Below are positions 57,672 through 64,000 of a DNA stretch of 64,000 nt, piece after piece (the stretch's first letter is position 1; each line of letters starts with the position of its first letter). The stretch is from positions 124,001 through 188,000 of the forward strand of contig NZ_CP147407.1 in NCBI RefSeq assembly GCF_037201815.1, written 5' to 3'. This DNA is from Metabacillus sp. FJAT-52054. Lineage in GTDB: Bacteria > Bacillota > Bacilli > Bacillales > Bacillaceae. Under the pieces are notes generated by a model. It ran no database searches. It was not told where the DNA came from and saw nothing but the letters and a program-made list of their open reading frames with translations. Made by a program: the position numbers and the translations under genes.

Positions 57672-58235
57672 ATGGAGACTATCATAAAGAAGAGGATAAA
57701 AGAGGTTATTAAGGGAGATCAAAATGCTTTTGCGGAAATTGTTGATCTCTATAAAGATAAGATCTATCAATTGTGTTACAGAATGCTTGGAAATGCTCAT
57801 GAAGCCGAAGATATCGCTCAGGAAGCGTTTATAAGGGCATATGTAAACATTCACAGATACGACTTGGACAAAAAGTTTTCCACATGGCTTTACCGAATTG
57901 CTACGAATCTTTCCATAGACCGAATACGCAAGAAGAAGCCTGATTATTATTTAGATGCAGAAATAGCAGGAACAGAGGGCCTTACAATGTATTCTCAGGT
58001 TGCTGCAGACATTGCCCTTCCTGAAGAGGAAGTGGAGACCCTTGAGCTGCAGGAAACGATTCAAAAGGAAATTTTAAAGCTTCCGGATAAGTATCGTAGT
58101 GTGATCGTGCTGAAATATATAGACGAGCTATCCATTATCGAAATCAGTGAAATATTGGAGATCCCGGCCGGCACGGTTAAAACAAGGATACACAGGGGAA
58201 GGGAAGCACTCAGAAAACAGCTGAGGCATTTATAA
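57672..58235 (+). CDS. sigW: ECF RNA polymerase sigma factor SigW
   Basis: 187 residues, the size of B. subtilis SigW. Region 2 (about 20-90) has YRMLGNAHEAEDIAQEAFIR and RYDLDKKFSTWLYRIATNLS; region 4 (about 125-180) has LPDKYRSVIVLKYIDELSII and the helix-turn-helix IPAGTVKTRIHRGREALRKQ. Controls defence against antimicrobial peptides and cell-envelope stress. Start ATG 57672 behind AGAGGGT. Cotranscribed with the anti-sigma factor 17 bases on. Confidence 0.97.
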   Translation: METIIKKRIKEVIKGDQNAFAEIVDLYKDKIYQLCYRMLGNAHEAEDIAQEAFIRAYVNIHRYDLDKKFSTWLYRIATNLSIDRIRKKKPDYYLDAEIAGTEGLTMYSQVAADIALPEEEVETLELQETIQKEILKLPDKYRSVIVLKYIDELSIIEISEILEIPAGTVKTRIHRGREALRKQLRHL

Positions 58236-58252
58236 AGTGAGGTGTAATAATA

Positions 58253-58864
58253 ATGGCATGTACTGAACAAACGGTGTCATTGATGCATAAATATCTCGAT
58301 CACGAGACGAATCAACAGGAAGAAGCGGAATTAAGAGAACATTTAAAGGCATGTAAAGTGTGTCATACACACTTTCAGGAGCTCAAAAAAACGATTGCGC
58401 TCGTACAAAGCACTTCCCATGTCGCTGTTCCCGATGATTTTACATCACGGGTAATGGCCAATCTGCCGAAGGAAAAAAGAAGAATCGGCGCCGGCAGATG
58501 GTTTAAGGCACATCCGCTGCTAATCGCAGCCTCTTTATTTGTAGTCTTGATGAGCGGAAGTCTTGTATCAGCTTGGTCGAGCGACCATCAATTCAGTGTA
58601 ACGAAAAATCCTAAGCTTATTGTACAGAATAACACGGTCACTGTACCTGAGGGAGAAGTAGTAGAAGGCGATATAACCGTCCGAAACGGAACTCTTCAAG
58701 TAGACGGGAAGGTAAAAGGGAATGTAACGGTTATTAACGGTGAAGAATATACCGCGGCGGCCGGTGAAGTGACAGGGGATATTAGTGAAGTCAACGAACT
58801 CTTTGGCTGGCTCTGGTATAAAATGAAATCCTTCGGCAGCGAAGTGGTCGATGTATTCCAATAG
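58253..58864 (+). CDS. rsiW: Anti-sigma-W factor RsiW
   Basis: 203 residues. N-terminal zinc anti-sigma domain with LREHLKACKVCHTHF (His-x3-Cys-x2-Cys, about 30-37) binding SigW; a single membrane segment about 90-109 (LLIAASLFVVLMSGSLVSAW); extracellular domain with bactofilin-like repeats (VVEGDITVRNGTLQVDGKVK). Released by PrsW, RasP and ClpXP proteolysis in B. subtilis. The ribosome-binding site is GTGAGGTG. Confidence 0.94.
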   Translation: MACTEQTVSLMHKYLDHETNQQEEAELREHLKACKVCHTHFQELKKTIALVQSTSHVAVPDDFTSRVMANLPKEKRRIGAGRWFKAHPLLIAASLFVVLMSGSLVSAWSSDHQFSVTKNPKLIVQNNTVTVPEGEVVEGDITVRNGTLQVDGKVKGNVTVINGEEYTAAAGEVTGDISEVNELFGWLWYKMKSFGSEVVDVFQ

Positions 58865-58926
58865 GGAGCCGTCAGGTTTTTTTCAAATCCTCCAATAGAA
58901 GCGGATAAAATCAGATATAATAAGGC

Positions 58927-58953
58927 AAAGGTCATCTTTTAGGGTGGCCTTTT
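58927..58953 (+). terminator. Terminator after rsiW
   Basis: AAAGGTCA (58927-58934) with TGGCCTTT (58945-58952), one G-U; TTTTGGTTT follows, a weak T run. Confidence 0.65.
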
Positions 58954-58981
58954 GGTTTCTTTATTTACTGAAAAAATTTTG

Positions 58982-58990
58982 TGCTATAAT
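58982..58990 (+). promoter_or_regulatory. Extended -10 promoter of the cdaA operon
   Basis: TGC then TATAAT (58985-58990), weak -35 TTATTT (58961-58966). Leader of about 120 bases with a small hairpin TCCTA/TAGGA (59077-59091). No ydaO-type c-di-AMP riboswitch is apparent. Confidence 0.65.
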
Positions 58991-59118
58991 GGGGTAGTTG
59001 GTGACAGCACCATATGTCCTCCTATAGCTGCTGACAGAGGCTTTGGGCATACATAAATACAATCTGTCCTAGTCTTTAGGATATTACAATTTAATTGAAC
59101 TTGATGGAGGAAACGAGT

Positions 59119-59946
59119 ATGGCATTTGAAGACATATCTGTACTTAGGTACTTAGGCACTGCCATTGATATTCTCCTGGTTTGGTTCGTCATATATAAAC
59201 TGATTATGGTAATTAGAGGAACAAAAGCCGTCCAGCTTCTTAAAGGGATTATTGTGATTCTGCTAGTTAAAACAATAAGCGGATTTTTGGGACTCAATAC
59301 AATCTTCTGGTTAATGGATCAAGCTATATCATGGGGATTTATCGCGATCATTGTCATTTTTCAGCCTGAGCTTAGGAGAGCGCTGGAACAGCTCGGACGA
59401 GGAAGGCTGTTCTCAAAGAGTGCTTTTCCTGAAGAGGATGAAGGAGTTAAACTTACAGACGACATAACCAAGGCTACTTCTTATATGGCGAAGCGCCGTA
59501 TTGGAGCACTCATGACCATCGAACGGGAAACAGGAATGGGTGATTATATTGAAACGGGAATTCCTATGAATGCCAATGTTTCATCTGAACTGCTAATCAA
59601 CGTGTTTATTCCGAATACCCCGCTTCATGATGGTGCCGTGATTATTAGAGGCAGCCAGATAGCAGCAGCTGCCTGCTATCTTCCGCTATCAGAAAGCCCG
59701 CTCATTTCAAAGGAACTTGGAACAAGGCACCGGGCAGCTGTTGGCATCAGTGAGGTTACAGACAGTATCACGATCATTGTTTCTGAAGAAACCGGCAGTA
59801 TTTCGGCAGCACGAAATGGCGAGCTTCATCGGAACCTGGATGAGGATGCGCTGAAAAACATTTTATCTTCTAACTCAAACAAGCAAGCGCGGACCCGGTC
59901 TGCTTCCTCAAGCCGCTGGCAATGGAGGGGGAAGAAGAATGGATAA
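59119..59946 (+). CDS. cdaA: Diadenylate cyclase CdaA (c-di-AMP synthase)
   Basis: Makes c-di-AMP from two ATP. 275 residues from ATG 59119 behind ATGGAGGAAAC; an upstream in-frame TTG at 59095 is rejected. Three membrane segments, about 14-35, 37-57 and 62-84, then the DAC domain with catalytic NTPLHDGAVII (DGA, about 171-173) and GTRHRAAVGISEVTD (RHR, about 203-205). Overlaps cdaR by eight bases. The cdaA-cdaR-glmM set is universal in Firmicutes and links c-di-AMP with wall precursor synthesis. Confidence 0.97.
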   Translation: MAFEDISVLRYLGTAIDILLVWFVIYKLIMVIRGTKAVQLLKGIIVILLVKTISGFLGLNTIFWLMDQAISWGFIAIIVIFQPELRRALEQLGRGRLFSKSAFPEEDEGVKLTDDITKATSYMAKRRIGALMTIERETGMGDYIETGIPMNANVSSELLINVFIPNTPLHDGAVIIRGSQIAAAACYLPLSESPLISKELGTRHRAAVGISEVTDSITIIVSEETGSISAARNGELHRNLDEDALKNILSSNSNKQARTRSASSSRWQWRGKKNG

Positions 59947-61237
59947 ACTGATGAATAACACATGGTTTATGAGAATCATCGCTCTATTAATTGCACTGAT
60001 GATTTATCTTTCTGTTAATCCGGATACTTCGAGAAACACGAATCGGGTCAGCAATGATGAACCGCAAAGCAGTCAAATTTTCCCGAAGCCGCCTGGTACG
60101 AGTAATAATAATCAGCCAGCGCCTAATGAATCTTCCGCTACCCTTGAGAATGTTGAGCTGAAAGCAGAAACAGGCAATGACAATTATGTAGTGTCCGGTC
60201 TACCTGATACTGTTTCCGTTGACATTACAGGTCCAACGAGCCAGGTCACAATTGCGAAACAGCGCAGAAATGTTGAGGTTTATGCAGATTTAAGCGGCTT
60301 TGAACCAGGGGAGCATGAAGTGGATTTAAAATACAGAAACCTGGACAGTTCGTTAAAAGTTGGAATTAATCCAGGATCTGTGAAAGTAAAGATTGATGAA
60401 AAAACAACAAAAGAGTTTCCAGTAGAAGCTTCTTTTATAAATGAGGAACAGATCGCAGAAGGCTATAAGCCGGGTGAGCCTGTTTTAAATCCGAAAACGG
60501 TTAAAGTAACAGCCTCAAAAGCTGTTATCAAGCAAATTTCGTATGTACGAGCCAGGGTGAACCTGCAGGATGCAGATCAGGATCTAAAGCAGCAGGCCCA
60601 AGTCATCGTGTATGACAAGGCAGGCAATATTCTGCCGGTTGAAGCTCTGCCAAGGACCATCGAAGTTTCCGTTCCAATTCAGAGCCCAAGCAAAACACTG
60701 CCCGTGGAGCTGAATCAGACTGGGGAACCGCCGGAGGGCGTGACCATTCGCTCGATCAGCATTTCTCCCAGTGAGGTAACGGCATACGGACCTGAAAATA
60801 TTTTAGAGGGTTTAAAGGAAATTAAGGGTCCTGATTTAGATTTAACCAAGATCAAAGAAGACAGTGTGGTTGAATTGGGTCTTCCGCTGCCCGAAGGAGT
60901 AAAAGAACTTTCACAGCAGAAGGTACAAGTAAAAATAGATGTAGATAAAGAAGGGGAGAAAGTGCTGAAAGGCATCCCTATTGAAACAGCGGGACTGGAT
61001 GAAGGAAAGTCAATTGAATACCTTGACCCATCGGCACAAGCATTTGATATTACGGTAACAGGACTGGAAGAACAGCTGAAAAAGGTATCCTCCAAGGATT
61101 TTCAGCTGGTGGTCAATGCATCCGGCCTGGAGGATGGGGAGCAAACAATTAAGGTTGAGGTAAAGGGACCGAATGATGTGAAATGGTCATTACCCCAAGA
61201 GGAAGCAACAATTCGAATTTCGGGAACTCAATCTTGA
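59939..61237 (+). CDS. cdaR: CdaA regulator CdaR (YbbR-domain protein)
   Basis: 432 residues, shorter than the 483-residue B. subtilis protein. Membrane anchor about 8-26 (WFMRIIALLIALMIYLSVNP), a Ser/Pro/Asn-rich linker (GTSNNNQPAPNESSA), then extracytoplasmic YbbR repeats (about 60-140, 150-235, 240-330, 335-430), each with beta-strand pairs such as VDLKYRNLDSSLKVGINPGS. CdaR binds CdaA and tunes c-di-AMP synthesis. It overlaps cdaA by eight bases and ends 27 bases before glmM. Confidence 0.92.
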   Translation: MDKLMNNTWFMRIIALLIALMIYLSVNPDTSRNTNRVSNDEPQSSQIFPKPPGTSNNNQPAPNESSATLENVELKAETGNDNYVVSGLPDTVSVDITGPTSQVTIAKQRRNVEVYADLSGFEPGEHEVDLKYRNLDSSLKVGINPGSVKVKIDEKTTKEFPVEASFINEEQIAEGYKPGEPVLNPKTVKVTASKAVIKQISYVRARVNLQDADQDLKQQAQVIVYDKAGNILPVEALPRTIEVSVPIQSPSKTLPVELNQTGEPPEGVTIRSISISPSEVTAYGPENILEGLKEIKGPDLDLTKIKEDSVVELGLPLPEGVKELSQQKVQVKIDVDKEGEKVLKGIPIETAGLDEGKSIEYLDPSAQAFDITVTGLEEQLKKVSSKDFQLVVNASGLEDGEQTIKVEVKGPNDVKWSLPQEEATIRISGTQS

Positions 61238-61264
61238 GGAACAGAAAAAAGGAGCGATTCTAAC

Positions 61265-62611
61265 ATGGGTAAGTATTTTGGAACAGATGGAGTAAGAGGA
61301 GTAGCGAACAGCGAGCTGACGCCGGAACTGGCTTTTAAAATCGGCCGTTTTGGCGGATATGTCCTTACTAAGGATAAAGATCGTCCAAAGGTATTAATTG
61401 GCCGTGATACACGTGTATCCGGACATATGCTGGAAGGAGCACTTGTTGCCGGACTTCTTTCCATTGGAGCAGAGGTTATGCGTTTGGGCGTTATTTCTAC
61501 TCCAGGTGTTTCTTATTTAACCAAAGCTTTAGGAGCTCAGGCGGGTGTTATGATTTCTGCCTCTCACAATCCGGTTCAGGATAACGGAATCAAGTTTTTT
61601 GGACCAGACGGCTTTAAGCTTGTGGATGAACAGGAGCTTGAAATTGAAGGGCTCATGGATCAGGCGGAGGATCACCTTCCAAGACCTGTGGGAGCGGAAC
61701 TTGGACAGGTTAACGACTATTTCGAAGGCGGTCAGAAGTACCTTCAATTCCTTAAACAGACGGTTGATGAAGAATTTGCCGGCATCCATGTAGCTCTGGA
61801 TTGCGCACATGGTGCAACCTCATCCCTTGCAACTCATTTGTTTGCTGATCTTGAAGCGGATGTTTCAACGATGGGAACTTCTCCAAATGGATTGAACATA
61901 AACGATGGTGTAGGCTCTACACACCCTGAAGCCATGGCTGCTTTTGTTCTGGAAAAAGGTGCTGATATCGGACTTGCATTCGATGGAGACGGAGACCGTT
62001 TAATTGCAGTAGATGAAAAAGGAAATATCGTGGATGGCGATCAGATCATGTTTATCTGTGCCAAATACTTGAAAGATCAAGGTCAGCTGAATCAGGATAC
62101 CGTTGTATCGACCGTTATGAGTAACCTTGGTTTCTATAAAGGCCTGGAAGCAGCAGGAATTCAAAGTATCCAAACGGCTGTTGGCGATCGTTATGTAGTA
62201 GAAGAAATGAAGAAGAATCAGTTTAATTTGGGCGGAGAGCAATCAGGCCATATTATCTTCCTTGACTACAACACAACAGGTGATGGTCTTCTCACAGCTA
62301 TTCAGCTAGTGAATATTTTGAAATCAACCGGCAAAACCCTTTCTGAGCTTGCTGATGAAATGACGAAATTCCCTCAGCTTCTGATCAATGTCAGAGTATC
62401 AGATAAGCATCACGTAACAGATAATGCAAAAGTGAAAGCTGTTATTGAAGAGGTAGAGAAGGAAATGGATGGAAACGGAAGAATACTTGTTCGTCCTTCC
62501 GGAACAGAGCCTCTTGTCCGCGTAATGGCAGAAGCACCGACTGAAGAGCTTTGCCGTCAATACGTAGAACGCATCGTAGCCGTTGTTAAAGATGAAATGG
62601 GTATCGAATAA
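61265..62611 (+). CDS. glmM: Phosphoglucosamine mutase
   Basis: Converts glucosamine-6-phosphate to glucosamine-1-phosphate for UDP-GlcNAc and the wall. 448 residues. Active-site Ser about 100 in [18 protein letters not shown], Mg loop DGDGDR (about 241-246), substrate loop [10 protein letters not shown] (about 324-333) and phosphate-binding [12 protein letters not shown] (about 413-424). GlmM also inhibits CdaA by direct contact in B. subtilis. Start follows AAAAGGAGC. Confidence 0.98.
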   Translation: MGKYFGTDGVRGVANSELTPELAFKIGRFGGYVLTKDKDRPKVLIGRDTRVSGHMLEGALVAGLLSIGAEVMRLGVISTPGVSYLTKALGAQAGVMISASHNPVQDNGIKFFGPDGFKLVDEQELEIEGLMDQAEDHLPRPVGAELGQVNDYFEGGQKYLQFLKQTVDEEFAGIHVALDCAHGATSSLATHLFADLEADVSTMGTSPNGLNINDGVGSTHPEAMAAFVLEKGADIGLAFDGDGDRLIAVDEKGNIVDGDQIMFICAKYLKDQGQLNQDTVVSTVMSNLGFYKGLEAAGIQSIQTAVGDRYVVEEMKKNQFNLGGEQSGHIIFLDYNTTGDGLLTAIQLVNILKSTGKTLSELADEMTKFPQLLINVRVSDKHHVTDNAKVKAVIEEVEKEMDGNGRILVRPSGTEPLVRVMAEAPTEELCRQYVERIVAVVKDEMGIE

Positions 62612-62634
62612 CTTACATAGAATTCGAGGAAAAC

Positions 62635-62659
62635 GGGGCCTTAGGGGCCTCTTTTTTTT
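62635..62659 (+). terminator. Terminator after glmM
   Basis: GGGGCC (62635-62640), loop TTAGG, GGCCTC (62646-62651), one G-U, eight T. Confidence 0.88.
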
Positions 62660-62899
62660 ATATTTATAATGACCTTTATGTGATGATTTGAGCATTTAAT
62701 TTTTTCTTCCGGCTGTGATGATTTTCCCTTGAAAAGGAAAAAAGAAGTATGTGAAATCCATCTTTTTTAGAGATATTGGTTAGAAAATCTTTCAAACAGG
62801 GTAAATGTCATCTTGCATCTATCCTTAACAAGACATCCTTTAGCAACATATACTAAAGGGGTCGGAGGGTAAAGAGCAAGCCGTGGGGAAATATTAGGA
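62660..62899 (+). other. Non-coding stretch between glmM and the glmS promoter
   Basis: About 240 AT-rich bases without a credible reading frame. One perfect small hairpin, CCTTTAG (62837-62843)/CTAAAGG (62853-62859). Nothing else recognised. Confidence 0.5.
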
Positions 62900-62929
62900 T
62901 TGACGGTTTTCTCCGATGTATTGTAATAT
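62900..62929 (+). promoter_or_regulatory. Promoter of glmS
   Basis: TTGACG (62900-62905), 18 bases, TAATAT (62924-62929), giving a leader of about 310 bases that holds the ribozyme. Confidence 0.65.
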
Positions 62930-62979
62930 AAACCTTGTGTTTCGCTTTATGAACCCGGGCAATGAGTAAAGTGAAATAC

Positions 62980-63142
62980 GGAGCAGCACAAAGCGCCTGA
63001 ACTAAGCACGGACGACCCATCGCTTAGTTGACGAGGAGGAGGTTTATCGATGAATCGGCGGATACCTCCCGGCTGTACGATAGCAGCCGCAAGTCTTTCT
63101 TTAAAACAGCGGGGCAACCCGTTGGACAAAGAGAGGGACACT
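62980..63142 (+). ncRNA. glmS ribozyme-riboswitch
   Basis: Self-cleaving, glucosamine-6-phosphate-dependent ribozyme. Core starts A^GCGCCTGAACTAAGC with cleavage expected between A62992 and G62993. P2 pairs ACTAAGC (63001) with GCTTAGT (about 63022). GTTGACGAGGAGGAGGTTTA and GGCGGATACCTCCCGGCTG match the conserved double pseudoknot of Bacillus. End near GGACAAAGAGAGGGACA. Cleavage exposes a 5' OH and RNase J1 then degrades glmS mRNA. Confidence 0.96.
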
Positions 63143-63179
63143 AATCGAATCCTATAGAATAAAACATCTAACATGTGTG

Positions 63180-63223
63180 AGGGGACAGTGAAGGTCCCCA
63201 AAGTTGCGGCGTTCCTGTCCCCT
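63180..63223 (+). promoter_or_regulatory. Alternative hairpins between the ribozyme and glmS
   Basis: GGGGAC (63181-63186) can pair with GTCCCC (63194-63199), or the longer AGGGGACAG (63180-63188) can pair with CTGTCCCCT (63215-63223). The two folds share the 5' arm and exclude each other. They sit 12 bases before the ribosome-binding site GGGAGG. Confidence 0.6.
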
Positions 63224-63248
63224 TCGCAGAAGCGGGAGGAAAACGATT

Positions 63249-64000
63249 ATGTGTGGTATTGTAGGTTACATTGGACTGAATGACTCGAAAGAAATTTTGC
63301 TTAAAGGTTTGGAAAAGCTTGAGTACCGCGGATACGATTCTGCAGGAATCGCTCTTTCCAACGAAGAAGGCGTAACGGTATTTAAGGAAAAAGGACGTAT
63401 CGCAGATCTTCGTTCCATCGTGGATTCAAGTGTGATTGCACCGGTTGGAATCGGTCACACACGCTGGGCTACACATGGTGAACCGAGCCGTGTAAACGCG
63501 CATCCGCACCAAAGTGCATCTTCACGTCTGACTTTGGTTCATAACGGAGTAATTGAAAACTACGTTCAGCTTAAAAAAGATTACCTTCAGGATGTGGAGC
63601 TTCAAAGTGAAACAGACACTGAGGTAGTCGTACAGGTGATCGAAAAAATGATGGAAAAAGGCGCAAGCGTGGAAGAAGCTTTCCGCCAGACTCTTTCCGT
63701 TCTAAAAGGATCTTACGCTATCGGATTGCTTGATAACCAAGATCCAAATACAATTTATGTAGCAAAAAACAAAAGCCCGCTTCTAGTTGGACTTGGAGAA
63801 GACTTCAATGTTATTGCTTCTGATGCAATGGCGATGCTTCAAGTGACAAACCAGTATGTTGAGCTTATGGATAAAGAAATGGTTATCGTGACTCGTGAGC
63901 AGGCAGTCATTAAAACGCTAACTGGCGAAGTCGTTGAACGTGCTCCTTACACAGCAGAAATCGACGCAAGCGATATAGAAAAAGGAACATACCCTCACTA
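63249..64000 (+). CDS. glmS: Glutamine-fructose-6-phosphate aminotransferase (isomerising), N-terminal part
   Basis: First 250 codons; the gene runs off the right edge. Makes glucosamine-6-phosphate from fructose-6-phosphate and glutamine. ATG 63249 follows GGGAGGAAAA. Begins [12 protein letters not shown]: after Met removal Cys1 is the glutaminase nucleophile. Class II amidotransferase motifs [16 protein letters not shown] and VHNGVIENY are intact, and the domain ends near 240. The isomerase domains are outside the window. Product acts on the ribozyme as feedback. Confidence 0.98.
   Translation, partial: MCGIVGYIGLNDSKEILLKGLEKLEYRGYDSAGIALSNEEGVTVFKEKGRIADLRSIVDSSVIAPVGIGHTRWATHGEPSRVNAHPHQSASSRLTLVHNGVIENYVQLKKDYLQDVELQSETDTEVVVQVIEKMMEKGASVEEAFRQTLSVLKGSYAIGLLDNQDPNTIYVAKNKSPLLVGLGEDFNVIASDAMAMLQVTNQYVELMDKEMVIVTREQAVIKTLTGEVVERAPYTAEIDASDIEKGTYPH

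Noticed and set aside
58991-59118. c-di-AMP (ydaO) riboswitch before cdaA
   Set aside because: The leader is short and lacks the conserved ydaO core.

Overview
The window is a core chromosomal segment of a spore-forming, low-to-medium GC Firmicute of the family Bacillaceae, closely collinear with the rpoB/ribosomal-protein region of Bacillus subtilis. Evidence: gene order from gltX to glmS, a Cys T-box, a glmS ribozyme, SigH, SigW/RsiW, the sporulation and germination genes cwlD, gerD, kbaA and pdaB, and an rRNA operon whose 16S ends in the anti-Shine-Dalgarno CCTCC. I cannot name the genus from sequence alone. Almost everything reads on the + strand, as expected near the origin; gerD, a FAD oxidoreductase, pdaB and a histidine phosphatase are on the - strand.

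Layout. 1-4.4 kb: 3' end of gltX, then a T-box-controlled cysE-cysS-mrnC-rlmB-rae1 operon. 4.4-9.8 kb: sigH, rpmGB, secE, nusG, rplKA, rplJL, rsmC. 10-22.3 kb: rpoB, rpoC, an L7Ae-family protein, rpsL, rpsG, fusA, tuf. 22.4-37.6 kb: the S10-spc-alpha supercluster (rpsJ to rplQ) with secY, adk, map, infA and rpoA. 37.7-42 kb: ECF transporter energising module (ecfA1-ecfA2-ecfT), truA, rplM, rpsI. 42.2-49 kb: a YcsI-family protein, ybaK, cwlD, salA, gerD, kbaA, a FAD oxidoreductase and pdaB. 49.1-55.7 kb: 16S-23S-5S and ten tRNA genes plus a tRNA-Thr fragment. 55.8-64 kb: arginase, a histidine phosphatase, sigW-rsiW, cdaA-cdaR-glmM and the ribozyme-controlled start of glmS.

The genes form one growth-control neighbourhood: transcription (RpoA/B/C, NusG, SigH, SigW), translation (26 30S/50S proteins in the main cluster plus L1, L7/L12, L9-type leaders elsewhere, EF-G, EF-Tu, IF1), protein export (SecE, SecY), rRNA maturation (Mini-III, RlmB, RsmC), and the link between c-di-AMP, amino-sugar supply and wall synthesis (CdaA-CdaR-GlmM-GlmS).

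The protein content is conserved; the unusual material is in the RNA and in small lesions: two L1-operator-like hairpins (before rplK and again before rplA), an H-type pseudoknot candidate between rpoB and rpoC, promoter-plus-terminator leaders before nusG and rpoB, mutually exclusive hairpins before the ECF genes and between the glmS ribozyme and glmS, a decayed KOW-domain gene between map and infA, and a tRNA-Thr 5' fragment inside the tRNA cluster. Function calls rest on recognised motifs and gene order; no database search or folding program was run. Several starts were moved from the longest open frame to the codon with a proper ribosome-binding site.
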